Below, in pieces: positions 51,604 through 60,041 of a stretch of DNA of 64,000 nucleotides; position 1 is the first letter of the stretch, and each line of letters opens with the position of its first letter. The translations under genes and the position numbers were made by a program. This DNA comes from CAVQCJ01 sp963849365 (GTDB lineage Bacteria > Actinomycetota > Actinomycetes > Prado026). The notes beneath the pieces were generated by a model. The model searched no databases. It worked only from the letters and a program-made list of their open reading frames with translations, and had not been told where the DNA came from. The stretch covers positions 248,001 to 312,000 of the forward strand of contig CAWKHA010000004.1 of the NCBI GenBank assembly GCA_963849365.1, in the 5' to 3' direction.

Positions 51604-53334
51604 CTACGGCTGGGGCAGCGGCCGCAGCGGCGGCTGGGCGGGAGGCTGCTGGGGCGGCGGGAGCAGCGCGCAGGCCGTCAGTGCCCGCAGCGCGGCAGCG
51701 AGCGAGGAGACGTCGCCGGCGATGTCGTCCACGTAGACCTCGACCAGCCAGCCGTCGCCGGATCCGTCGGTGCCGCCGGCCATGACCAGCGCCGTGTACC
51801 CGCCCCCCTCCAGGATCGCCCGCTCGGACGGGTCGGCCAGCGGATCGTCGACGGAGACCACCCAGCCGTGGCCCTCCAGCATCCGCCGGCTGGTCGGGTA
51901 GTCCTCGAGCGCGAACGCGGTGGTCCCGCCGAGGGAGGCCTCGTTGTCGGCGACCATCCCGCCGCCGTACCGGATCGCCGAGTAGCTGATGGTCTGCAGC
52001 ACGGTGAACGACGGGTCGGTGCGCGAGACCCACCAGCTGCACCCGTCCACGAGCCGGCACACGGCGTCGGCGACCACCTCGAGCCGTTCCTGCGGACCGG
52101 TGGCCCCGGAGTGGTCCAGCGTCTCCAGCACGTCGTCGAGCAGCCGGCTGAACCCGCGCCGCGAACGCACCCGGCGCCGGTCCCCGCGCGGGCTCTGTCC
52201 CCGGGGCATCCGCTCGGCAGCGTCGGCCAGCCGCACGGTCGCGTCCTGCGGCAGGCCCCGGCCGGCGACCACGGGGTGACGGGCCCGGCTGCGCTTGGCC
52301 CGGCTCTGCGCCGCGTCGGCCAGCCGGAACAGCCGGGACGCGCTTGCGACCGGGCCGATCGGGTCGTCCGTGGAGGCGACGCCGCACGCGATGCCCTCGT
52401 CGAGCGCGGCGTTGGCCCGGCGGCAGAGGTCCTCGGCCAGCCACACGACGTGGTCGGAGCTGCTGCCCTCCACGATGACGCAGAACTCGTCGCCCCCGCT
52501 GCGCCCGGCCAGGCTCCCGGGCAGCAGGCCGGCGGACGCCGCGAGCAGCCCGGCGAAGTGCACCAGGGCCCGGTCGCCGGCCTCGTGGCCACGGTCGTCG
52601 TTGATGCGCTTGAGCCCGTTGACGTCGACCACGACCAGGCTGACGGTCGTGCCGGCCGTCCGGTAGCGGTCGATCGCGGCGTCCAGCCGGTCGTCGACCG
52701 CCCTGCGGTTCGCCAGCCCGGTCAGCGGGTCGGTGTACGCGAGCCGGGCCACGCTCTCCACGTGCTGGGCCTGGGCGATCCCGGCCGCGACCTGGTTGGC
52801 GACAGCCGTCGCGTAGTCCACGTCGTCCTGGGTGAACGGCTCGGCGTCGGCGTCCCGGGTGGCGAACAGCTCGCCCCACACCCGGGCCTCAAGCACGATC
52901 GGGACGCTCAGGCCCCAGCCCTTGCCCAGCAGCCGGAGCAGGCGGACGAGGTTCGGGTCGGCGCCCGGGGAGTCCGGCTCGACATCGGCCGACTGCACGA
53001 AGCCCACGCCGTCGTCGAACATGCGCGTGATGAAGGGGTAGTCGGTGATCTGGTAGGTCTCGTCGACCGGCTCGTACGACTCGCCCGGCCCCAGGTCGCC
53101 GGCGTTGATCAGCACTCGGACCCGGGCCTTGTCGCGTTCCCACACCGAGATGGACAGCGAGGCCGCCTCGAGCGCGACCATCGCGGCACCGGCGGTGCGG
53201 CGGAGCACGTCTGCGAAGCCGGACGCGCCGGTCGAGGCCTTGGCGATGGCGGTCAGGGCGTGCAGGCGCACCACGGCGCGGTCGCGTGACAGCACGACCG
53301 GGGCCGCCCCGAACGGTGCGTCCGCGGGCATCAC
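51604..53334 (-). CDS. GAF-GGDEF-GAF protein (putative diguanylate cyclase), copy 2
   Basis: A 576-residue paralogue of the protein encoded downstream. Its GAF domain has RVLINAGDLGPGESYEPVDE near residue 73 and WGELFATRDADAEPFTQDDVD near residue 152 (by position). The GGDEF domain starts at TDPLTGLANRRAVDDRLDAA near residue 200, with SGGDEFCVIVEG near residue 272. The I-site is absent (LPGS). A C-terminal region near residues 400-540, with YPTSRRMLEGHGWVVSVDDP, looks like a second GAF domain. The C-terminus is Pro-rich. Start is GTG 53334 or the adjacent ATG 53331. Ligands are unknown. Confidence 0.87.
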   Translation of the reverse strand: MMPADAPFGAAPVVLSRDRAVVRLHALTAIAKASTGASGFADVLRRTAGAAMVALEAASLSISVWERDKARVRVLINAGDLGPGESYEPVDETYQITDYPFITRMFDDGVGFVQSADVEPDSPGADPNLVRLLRLLGKGWGLSVPIVLEARVWGELFATRDADAEPFTQDDVDYATAVANQVAAGIAQAQHVESVARLAYTDPLTGLANRRAVDDRLDAAIDRYRTAGTTVSLVVVDVNGLKRINDDRGHEAGDRALVHFAGLLAASAGLLPGSLAGRSGGDEFCVIVEGSSSDHVVWLAEDLCRRANAALDEGIACGVASTDDPIGPVASASRLFRLADAAQSRAKRSRARHPVVAGRGLPQDATVRLADAAERMPRGQSPRGDRRRVRSRRGFSRLLDDVLETLDHSGATGPQERLEVVADAVCRLVDGCSWWVSRTDPSFTVLQTISYSAIRYGGGMVADNEASLGGTTAFALEDYPTSRRMLEGHGWVVSVDDPLADPSERAILEGGGYTALVMAGGTDGSGDGWLVEVYVDDIAGDVSSLAAALRALTACALLPPPQQPPAQPPLRPLPQP

Positions 53335-53355
53335 GGCGCTCAGACACTCCTCCCC

Positions 53356-53387
53356 AACCCGGCTCCTGGCGCGGAACCCGGCTCCTG
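53356..53387. repeat. 13-bp direct repeat upstream of the GGDEF pair
   Basis: AACCCGGCTCCTG occurs at 53356-53368 and 53375-53387, a period of 19 bp. It lies between the GGDEF gene start (53334) and the HMG-CoA lyase stop (53437), in the likely leader of the GGDEF pair. Confidence 0.5.
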
Positions 53388-53436
53388 AATGCTTTTCGGC
53401 TGCCTCACGGTAGGGCTGGACCCCGACGGGCGGAAG

Positions 53437-54381
53437 TCACTCATCCGAACCATGCCGGCCTGGTGGCCGACCGGGGCTCAGCCGGGTGCGCGGACCGGCG
53501 CGCAGCAGCTGGGACGGCAGCGTTCGGCCGACCACCTGCTCGGCCTGCGCGGCCACTTCGAGCAGCGCCTCCAGGTCGATCCCGGTCGCCACCCCCATGT
53601 CCTCGACCATGTGGACGAGCTCCTCGGTCGCCACATTCCCGGACGCGCCCGGCGCGTACGGGCAGCCGCCCAGACCGCCGACCGACGCGTCGAAGTCCGA
53701 GACCCCCAGCTCCAGCGCCGCCAGAACGTTGGCCAGCGCCGCACCCCGGGTGTTGTGGAAGTGCAGGTTCAGCTGGGCCGCCGGGAAGGCCATCCTGGTC
53801 TGCCCCACCAGGCGGGTCACCCGGCCCGGCGTCGCCATGCCGGTGGTGTCGCCGTACGACAGCGTGTCGGCGCCGTCCGCGAGCGCGCGCCCGGCCACCG
53901 CGACCACCCGGTCGACCGGTACGTCGCCCTCGTACGGACAGCCCCAGGCCGTCGAGACGATCACCTGCACCGTCGCCTCCCGGGCGTGCGCGAGGTCGAC
54001 GATCCGGGCGATGTCGTCCAGCGACTGCGCGGTGCTGCGGTTCAGGTTGGCCCGGTTGTGGGTGTCCGAGGCCGAGACGACGACCTCGAGCTCGCGCACC
54101 CCCGCGTCCAGGGCCCGCTGCACCCCGCGCAGGTTCGGCACCAGCGCCGAGTAGCGCACGGCACCCGCGCGGTCGATCGCGGCCCAGACCTGCTCGGCGT
54201 CGGCCATCTGCGGGACCGCCTCCGGGCGGACGAAGGACACCGCCTCGATCCGGGACACACCCGTGCGGGACAGGCCGTCGATCAGGGCCACCTTGTCCGC
54301 GGTGGGGACCGGGTCCTCGTTCTGGAGGCCGTCGCGCGGGCCGACCTCGCGAACGGACGCCGACGCCGGCAGGTCGCTCAT
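53437..54381 (-). CDS. Hydroxymethylglutaryl-CoA lyase
   Basis: Cleaves HMG-CoA to acetoacetate and acetyl-CoA, the last step of leucine degradation. The 314-residue TIM-barrel protein has VREVGPRDGLQNEDPV near residue 10 with the catalytic Arg and metal Asp, SFVRPEAVPQMADAEQVW near residue 48, NLHFHNTRGAALANVLAAL near residue 203 with the metal-binding His pair, and VGGLGGCPYAPGASGNVATE near residue 234, in which the Cys is catalytic. The C-terminus has a basic, Pro-rich extension. TAACGT 6 nt before the ATG at 54381 suggests a leaderless mRNA. The nearby acyl-CoA dehydrogenase and carboxyltransferase fit the same pathway. Confidence 0.92.
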   Translation of the reverse strand: MSDLPASASVREVGPRDGLQNEDPVPTADKVALIDGLSRTGVSRIEAVSFVRPEAVPQMADAEQVWAAIDRAGAVRYSALVPNLRGVQRALDAGVRELEVVVSASDTHNRANLNRSTAQSLDDIARIVDLAHAREATVQVIVSTAWGCPYEGDVPVDRVVAVAGRALADGADTLSYGDTTGMATPGRVTRLVGQTRMAFPAAQLNLHFHNTRGAALANVLAALELGVSDFDASVGGLGGCPYAPGASGNVATEELVHMVEDMGVATGIDLEALLEVAAQAEQVVGRTLPSQLLRAGPRTRLSPGRPPGRHGSDE

Positions 54382-54387
54382 CCGGTG

Positions 54388-54393
54388 ACGTTA
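54388..54393 (-). promoter_or_regulatory. Leaderless-type -10 element for HMG-CoA lyase
   Basis: The minus strand reads TAACGT, 6 nt before the ATG at 54381. Confidence 0.5.
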
Positions 54394-54404
54394 ACCCCCA
54401 TCGC

Positions 54405-55391
54405 TCAGAGGCGGTACGCGGCCCGGTGTGATCTGCGCGTCACGACGAACGGCTCCACGAGGCCGAAGCCGCGCACCGGCCGCGGCCACAGCGCGGCGAC
54501 CGTGAACCGCTCGTCGTCGCCCAGGTCGTCGGCGGTGCTGCGGTCCACGACCACGGTGCCCGGCCGGGCCAGCGAGGTCAGCCGGCTCGCCAGGTTCACG
54601 GTGGTGCCGAACACGTCCCCCATGCGGTTGATCACCAGTCCGGTGGCGAGCCCGATGCGCAGCTCGGGGATCGTCTCGTCGGCGACGAAGCCGCGCAGCA
54701 GGTCCAGGCCCGCCTGCACGGCGGCGCCGGGCTGGTCGGCGACGAACAGGACCTCGTCGCCGAGGGTCTTGACCAGCCGCGCGCCGGCCGCGGCGACCAG
54801 GTCCGACCCGGCCTGCTCGAACCGCTCGACCACGGCGGCCAGCTCGCGCTGCTCGAGCCGCCGCGAGAGCCGGGTGAAGCCGACCAGGTCGGCGAACCCG
54901 ACCGTCAGGTGCACCGCGTCCACGAGCGTCGCGTCGTCCTCGACCACCCGGTCCACCGCCGCGGCGAGCTGCAGCCTCCAGGAGTGCACCAGCAGCGCCT
55001 CCAGCTCGGGCAGCAGCAGCCGGGCCGTCTCGTACGCCTGACTCGTCGACACCCCTTCGCGCAGACCGGTTCCCCGGGACAGCTGGTCCAGGGCCAGGTC
55101 GACCTGCCAGGTGGCCAGCCGCGCCGTCGTGTGGCCCAGCGCCCGGACCAGCCCGACCGCCATCTCCTGCGACACGACGCCGCCGGTCACCAGCCGCTCG
55201 ACGCGCTGCAGTGCGGCCACGTCCAGGTCGGTGAAGGCCCGGGCCGCACCGGTGTCGGCGAAGCCGAGGGCCCGCCAGTACTTCCGCGCGCGCTCGAGGG
55301 GGATGCCGGCCATCCCGGCCACCTCTTCACGGGTGTACCGGCGCCGCGCCCCCAGCAGCAGGGCGTCGAGGTCGTCAGGGTCCGGGAGCAC
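54405..55391 (-). CDS. Class III adenylate/guanylate cyclase with N-terminal regulatory domain
   Basis: A 328-residue cytosolic cyclase. The N-terminal 150 residues (RRRYTREEVAGMAGIPLERA, ARAFTDLDVAALQRVERLV) resemble the regulatory domain of mycobacterial Rv1264, which senses pH. The catalytic domain from about residue 165 has TVGFADLVGFTRLSRRL with the first metal Asp, VKTLGDEVLFVADQPG with substrate Lys and second Asp, and MGDVFGTTVNLASRLTSL with the transition-state Asn and Arg. All key residues appear intact. I chose GTG 55391, inside the 3' end of the PH-domain protein gene (17-nt overlap). The cAMP could serve the Crp/Fnr protein at 39860. Confidence 0.85.
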   Translation of the reverse strand: MLPDPDDLDALLLGARRRYTREEVAGMAGIPLERARKYWRALGFADTGAARAFTDLDVAALQRVERLVTGGVVSQEMAVGLVRALGHTTARLATWQVDLALDQLSRGTGLREGVSTSQAYETARLLLPELEALLVHSWRLQLAAAVDRVVEDDATLVDAVHLTVGFADLVGFTRLSRRLEQRELAAVVERFEQAGSDLVAAAGARLVKTLGDEVLFVADQPGAAVQAGLDLLRGFVADETIPELRIGLATGLVINRMGDVFGTTVNLASRLTSLARPGTVVVDRSTADDLGDDERFTVAALWPRPVRGFGLVEPFVVTRRSHRAAYRL

Positions 55392-55887
55392 GGCGACGGT
55401 TGGCGTCGGCCTCGGCCAGCCGGTAGATCTCCCGCTGGATCTCCTCCACGCGCGGGACGTTCCGGATGACCAGCGCACCGTCCTCGGAGGCCGACGAGGC
55501 GGTCAGGGTCCCGCAGTGCAGCAGCCGCTCGACCACCGTGTACTCGAACGCCACGTCGTTGAGCTTGGACAGCGGCATGTCCTTGCCGCTGCGGGAGATG
55601 ATCCCAGTCCGGGTGATGATGCGCCGGTTGGTGAAGACGTACTGCGTGGTCAGCCACGACAGCAGCGGGTGCACGAACCAGACGATCAGCACGATCACCG
55701 CGACGGCGATGATCGCCCAGCGCAGGTACTTCTGCATGCTGCCGTCCGGGGTGGCGGCCAGCAGGTACGAAGCCCCGGCCACCGTCACGAGCAGGACGAT
55801 GGACGGCACGATCATCGAGCGCCAGTGCGGGCGCATCTCGAACTCGATCTGCTCCCCGTCCATCAGCAGCCTGCCCGGGTACCCCAT
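55375..55887 (-). CDS. PH-domain membrane protein (Rv3278c-like)
   Basis: A 170-residue protein with two membrane helices, at about residues 28-46 and 56-76, followed by a bacterial PH (bPH2/YdbT-type) domain. The domain opens with LTTQYVFTNRRIITRTGIIS near residue 80 and continues SGKDMPLSKLNDVAFEYTVV. In M. tuberculosis Rv3278c holds the same position, next to birA. The ATG at 55887 is used; its downstream cyclase gene overlaps its end by 17 nt. The molecular role of these proteins is unknown. Confidence 0.88.
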   Translation of the reverse strand: MGYPGRLLMDGEQIEFEMRPHWRSMIVPSIVLLVTVAGASYLLAATPDGSMQKYLRWAIIAVAVIVLIVWFVHPLLSWLTTQYVFTNRRIITRTGIISRSGKDMPLSKLNDVAFEYTVVERLLHCGTLTASSASEDGALVIRNVPRVEEIQREIYRLAEADANRRRAPGP

Positions 55888-55979
55888 GCGCGCATCGTGG
55901 CACGGAACGAGTCCGACCGGCTGGTAACCTCGCGGGCCGGATGCGCGGGGAAGGTCTAGGACAGCGGAGGATCCCGGCT

Positions 55980-57548
55980 ATGTCGGAGCCCGCGACCGCC
56001 CCGGGGCGGGTTCGCCCGGCCGTCGTGGTGAGCCTGGTGGCCGTGGCGCTCGCGCTGGCCTGGGCGCTGGTCGGCTTCAGGCTCGTCGTCGTGCCGCACG
56101 AGTACGCCGAGGGCGTCCACGGCTACCCCATCCCGGCCGGCGGCGACCACATGTACTACGCCAGCACGATGCTCCAGTACGCCGGGACCCCGTATGCCGA
56201 GTCGCTGCGGGAGACCGCCGACAAGCTCGACTACCCGTTGGCCTGGCAGCGGCTGAGCGTGGGGTACCTGAGCCCGGCGGTGGCCCCGCTGGTCTACCCG
56301 CGCACGACCTTGCCGCTGGTCGGCGCGCTGTTCGAGCCGGTGCTGGGGATCTGGGCGATCACCGTGCCCGGCATCCTCGCCGCCCTGGCGCTCCCGGGCG
56401 TGATGTACGTGGCGGCGCGCCGGTTGCACGCGACCCGCTGGCTGGCCGTCCCGCTGGTGCTGCTGCTGTTGACGAGGTTGTTCGACGAGTACGGGACCGG
56501 CGTGTACACCGAGCCGCTCGTGGGCCTGTTCGTGGTGGGGGCCGCGGCCACCCTGCCGTGGGACCGGCGGCGGCCGAGCATCCCGGACCTGTGCTGGCTG
56601 GCCTTCTTCGTCCTGGCCGGGTCGCTGACCCGCCAGATCGGTCCGGCGTTCGCCGGCCTGGTCGTCGGTGCAGCGGCGTGGGGGCTCCTGTTCGGCGCCG
56701 ACCGGCGCGCCTGGTGGGCCAGGTGGTGGAGGCCCGCCGCTGTCGCCACCGCCGTCGCGACCGTGACCACAGTCGTCGTCCAGGTGTGGGCCCCCTACGA
56801 CGTCCTCGCGTACGCCGCCGGCAGCACCGGCGCCGCGACGCGGCGAGAGGGTCTGTTGCGCAGCCTGGAACGCATCCCGTCGGTCTTCCGCGACGGGGTC
56901 GCCGAGGCCTGGAGCCACGGCGACCGGCTGCTCCTGCTGCTGGTCGCGCTCGGCGTCCTCGCCATCGTCGTGGCGTTCAGGCACCCCTTGACCGGCGGGG
57001 TCTTCGGCTGCGGCGTCCCGATGCTGGTCACGGTAGGCCTCAACGGCCACGACGCCTTCCGCTACACCGAGCCGGCGCTCCTGCTGGTCGTGCTGCTGAT
57101 CGCGGTCGCGATGGCCAGGACATGGCCGGCGCGGCCGGTCGAACCTGCCGCGGTCGCCGGCGCGGACGGCGCCGCCCGCCTCGGGCACACGCTGGCCTGG
57201 TCGCTGCCCCCGGTCCTGCTGGGAGTCGTGCTGGTCGGCGCCAGCATCGCGGTGTACCGGCCGGCCCCGCCCGTACCCGTCGGCACCCTGACGGCGACGG
57301 ACGTGACCGGCACCTGGCCGCTGACAGTGCGCAGTCTCGACCTGGTCTGCGGGGGCGACGACGGCCAGGTCTGGGGAACGACGCCGAGCGGGCAACGCGT
57401 GAGCGTGACCGGGACCGCGATGGCCCGCGCCCTCGGCACGCCCTCGGTGGAATCCCTGGCGCTGAGCACGGCCATGTCGCCCAACGCCATGGACGCGCTC
57501 GTGCGGGCCGCCGTCACGCGCTGCCCGGTGCCGGTCCCCATGCCCTGA
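55980..57548 (+). CDS. Polytopic membrane protein, GT-C-like (second copy)
   Basis: A 522-residue membrane protein with about ten hydrophobic segments and an extracellular C-terminal domain of about 100 residues (TGTWPLTVRSLDLVCGGDDG onward). After the first helix, residues 48-70 have GGDHMYYASTMLQYAGTPYA, an acidic loop like the protein at 11694 (FQPDTRYYAAMALWYSG). That position carries catalytic Asp residues in GT-C enzymes. GGAGG at 55966-55970 precedes the ATG. It converges on birA with 39 nt between. A lipid-linked sugar donor is likely but unproven. It is an insert relative to the conserved PH-protein/birA adjacency. Confidence 0.65.
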   Translation: MSEPATAPGRVRPAVVVSLVAVALALAWALVGFRLVVVPHEYAEGVHGYPIPAGGDHMYYASTMLQYAGTPYAESLRETADKLDYPLAWQRLSVGYLSPAVAPLVYPRTTLPLVGALFEPVLGIWAITVPGILAALALPGVMYVAARRLHATRWLAVPLVLLLLTRLFDEYGTGVYTEPLVGLFVVGAAATLPWDRRRPSIPDLCWLAFFVLAGSLTRQIGPAFAGLVVGAAAWGLLFGADRRAWWARWWRPAAVATAVATVTTVVVQVWAPYDVLAYAAGSTGAATRREGLLRSLERIPSVFRDGVAEAWSHGDRLLLLLVALGVLAIVVAFRHPLTGGVFGCGVPMLVTVGLNGHDAFRYTEPALLLVVLLIAVAMARTWPARPVEPAAVAGADGAARLGHTLAWSLPPVLLGVVLVGASIAVYRPAPPVPVGTLTATDVTGTWPLTVRSLDLVCGGDDGQVWGTTPSGQRVSVTGTAMARALGTPSVESLALSTAMSPNAMDALVRAAVTRCPVPVPMP

Positions 57549-57587
57549 CACCGGTCGGCACGCCGGGGGCGAGTGCTGCCGCCCGGC

Positions 57588-58388
57588 TCAGCGCACGTGG
57601 ACCACGTCTCCGGCCGCGACGCGCTCCGGCCCCGCTGCGGTGACCACGACCAGACAGCCGCGCCCGTCCACGTCGGTCGCGAGGCCCTCGAGGGTCCGGT
57701 TCGGGAGGATCGCGCGCACCTGGCGACCGAGGGTCGTGCAGGCGGCCCGGTAGTCGGACCGAAGGATTCGGTCCGAATCCGCCCGGCCCGGCCCGGGAGG
57801 GCCGTCCCACGCGGCGTAGCGCGCCGCGAACCGGGCGAGCACCGCCTCGAGCAGCTCGACCCGGTCCAGCCGCGCCGAACCCTCGAGCAGGACGGAGGTG
57901 GCGGCCGGGTCCGGGAGCTCCCCGGCAGTCAGGCTGACGTTGAGGCCGAGGCCGACGGCGACCGCGTCCGCGCCGCGTTCGGCCAGCACTCCGCCCAGCT
58001 TCCGCGACCCGATGACGAGGTCGTTCGGCCACTTCAGCGCGACGTCCAGGCCGGTCGTGGAGCGCACGGCCTCGGCGGCCGCCAAGCCCGCCAGCAGCGG
58101 CAGCCAGCTCGCGTCGGCCGGTTCGCGCACCGGGCGGACCAGGACCGACAGGGTCAGCCCGGAGCCGGCCGGTGCCGTCCACGTGCGGTCGAGCCGACCC
58201 CGCCCGGCCGTCTGCTCCTCGGCGACCAGCACGAGGCCGGCCGGCTCGCCCGCGGCGGCCAGCGCCAGGACGTCGGCGTTGGTCGAGCCGGTCACCGCGA
58301 CGACCCGGACCTCGCGCCACGACGGGACAGCGAGCGTGCCGAGCGGCAGCGGGCTGCGCCAGTCGTCTGTCTCAGGTCCAGCGGGCAC
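57588..58388 (-). CDS. birA: Biotin--[acetyl-CoA-carboxylase] ligase
   Basis: Attaches biotin to the carrier domain of acyl-CoA carboxylases. The 266-residue protein has VTGSTNADVLALAAAG near residue 32, VAEEQTAGRGRLDRTWTAPA near residue 54 with the GRGR biotinyl-AMP loop, LKWPNDLVIGSRKLGGVLAE near residue 118 with the catalytic Lys, and AVGLGLNVSL near residue 145. A C-terminal SH3-like domain follows. There is no N-terminal DNA-binding domain, so it is a monofunctional type. TAGCGT 6 nt before the GTG suggests a leaderless transcript, divergent from accD5. Confidence 0.95.
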   Translation of the reverse strand: MPAGPETDDWRSPLPLGTLAVPSWREVRVVAVTGSTNADVLALAAAGEPAGLVLVAEEQTAGRGRLDRTWTAPAGSGLTLSVLVRPVREPADASWLPLLAGLAAAEAVRSTTGLDVALKWPNDLVIGSRKLGGVLAERGADAVAVGLGLNVSLTAGELPDPAATSVLLEGSARLDRVELLEAVLARFAARYAAWDGPPGPGRADSDRILRSDYRAACTTLGRQVRAILPNRTLEGLATDVDGRGCLVVVTAAGPERVAAGDVVHVR

Positions 58389-58393
58389 CTGGC

Positions 58394-58400
58394 TACGCTA
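58394..58400. promoter_or_regulatory. Overlapping divergent -10 elements for birA and accD5
   Basis: The plus strand reads TACGCT at 58394-58399 toward accD5. The minus strand reads TAGCGT from 58400 to 58395 toward birA, 6 nt before its start codon. RNA polymerase could probably use only one at a time. Confidence 0.5.
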
Positions 58401-58430
58401 CGGCGCGGACGAGTTCCCTTGGAGGTCCGC

Positions 58431-60041
58431 ATGACAGCGCCCGCGCCGGCACCACCCGAGCAGCCCGACGCCGTCCCCGACCTGCACACGACGGCGGGCA
58501 AGCTGGCGCAGCTGCGGCACAAGATCGACGAGGCGGCGCACGCCGGCTCCCGGAAGGCCGTGGACGCGCAGCACGGCCGCGGCAAGCAGACCGCGCGCGA
58601 ACGGGTCGAGGCGTTCCTGGACCCCGGCTCGTTCGTCGAGACCGACGCGCTCGCCCGGCACCGCTCGGGCAGCTTCGACCTCGCGGCGCGCCGCCCCTAC
58701 GGCGACGGCGTCGTCACCGGGTTCGGCACCGTCGACGGCCGTCAGGTCTGCGTCTTCGCGCAGGACTTCACCGTCTTCGGCGGCAGCCTCGGCGAGGTGT
58801 TCGGCGAGAAGATCGTCAAGATCATGGACATGGCGCTGAAGGTGGGGTGCCCGGTCGTCGGCATCAACGACTCCGGCGGGGCGCGGATCCAGGAGGGCGT
58901 GGTCTCGCTCGGCCTGTACGGGGAGATCTTCCGTCGCAACGTGCTCGCCTCCGGCGTCGTCCCCCAGCTGTCGCTGGTGATGGGACCGTGCGCCGGCGGC
59001 GCGGTCTACTCGCCGGCCATCACCGACTTCACCGTGATGGTCGACCAGACCTCGCACATGTTCATCACCGGGCCGGACGTGATCAGGACTGTCACTGGCG
59101 AGGACGTCGAGATGGAGGAGCTGGGCGGCGCGCGCACGCACAACAGCAAGTCCGGCGTCGCCCACTTCGTCGCAGCCGACGAGGCAGACTGCCTCGACCT
59201 CGCGCGCGCCCTGCTGTCCTACCTGCCCAGCAACAACCTCGAGGACCCGCCGGTCTTCGCCGAGGCGGCCAGCCTGGAGCCGACCGCCGCGGACCTGGCG
59301 CTGGACACGATCATCCCCGACTCGGCGAACCAGCCGTACGACATGCACGCGGTCATCGGGGCGGTCGTCGACGACGGCGAGTTCCTCGAGGTGCAGGCCC
59401 TGTGGGCCCCGAACATCCTGTGCGGCTTCGGCCGCGTCGAGGGCCACTCCATCGGCGTCGTCGGCAACCAGCCGATGCAGTTCGCGGGCACCCTGGACAT
59501 CGACGCCTCCGAGAAGGCCGCGAGGTTCGTCCGTACCTGCGACGCCTTCAACATCCCGGTGCTCACGTTCGTGGACGTCCCCGGGTTCCTGCCCGGGACC
59601 GACCAGGAGTGGAACGGCATCATCCGGCGCGGGGCCAAGCTGATCTACGCGTACGCCGAGGCCACCGTCCCGCTCGTCACGGTGATCACGCGCAAGGCGT
59701 TCGGCGGGGCGTACGACGTCATGGGGTCCAAGCACCTCGGCGCGGACGTGAACGTCGCGTGGCCGACGGCGCAGATCGCCGTCATGGGTGCGCAGGGCGC
59801 GGTGAACATCCTGCACCGCAAGGAGATCGCGGCGGCCACCGATGCCGAGGCGACCCGGACCGAGCTGATCGCGGCGTACGAGGACGCGCTCCTGAACCCG
59901 TACATCGCCGCCGAGCGGGGCTACGTGGACGCGGTGATCGAGCCTTCGCAGACCCGGGTGCACGTGGTGCAGGCGCTGCGGGCACTGCGGAACAAGCGGC
60001 AGAACCGCCCGCCGCGCAAGCACGGGAACATCCCGCTCTAG
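58431..60041 (+). CDS. accD5: Propionyl/acyl-CoA carboxylase beta subunit
   Basis: Transfers carboxyl from carboxybiotin to acyl-CoA (propionyl- or acetyl-CoA) to supply methylmalonyl- or malonyl-CoA. The 536-residue protein has KQTARERVEAFLDPGSFVET near residue 55, PVVGINDSGGARIQEGVVSL near residue 143, LVMGPCAGGAVYSPAITDF near residue 182, FVDVPGFLPGTDQEWNGIIR near residue 382 and ITRKAFGGAYDVMGSKHLGA near residue 420. Both oxyanion Gly-rich loops are intact. GGAGG at 58421-58425 precedes the ATG. The stop TAG shares its last base with the accE start. Order birA/accD5/accE5/maf is as in M. tuberculosis. Confidence 0.95.
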   Translation: MTAPAPAPPEQPDAVPDLHTTAGKLAQLRHKIDEAAHAGSRKAVDAQHGRGKQTARERVEAFLDPGSFVETDALARHRSGSFDLAARRPYGDGVVTGFGTVDGRQVCVFAQDFTVFGGSLGEVFGEKIVKIMDMALKVGCPVVGINDSGGARIQEGVVSLGLYGEIFRRNVLASGVVPQLSLVMGPCAGGAVYSPAITDFTVMVDQTSHMFITGPDVIRTVTGEDVEMEELGGARTHNSKSGVAHFVAADEADCLDLARALLSYLPSNNLEDPPVFAEAASLEPTAADLALDTIIPDSANQPYDMHAVIGAVVDDGEFLEVQALWAPNILCGFGRVEGHSIGVVGNQPMQFAGTLDIDASEKAARFVRTCDAFNIPVLTFVDVPGFLPGTDQEWNGIIRRGAKLIYAYAEATVPLVTVITRKAFGGAYDVMGSKHLGADVNVAWPTAQIAVMGAQGAVNILHRKEIAAATDAEATRTELIAAYEDALLNPYIAAERGYVDAVIEPSQTRVHVVQALRALRNKRQNRPPRKHGNIPL

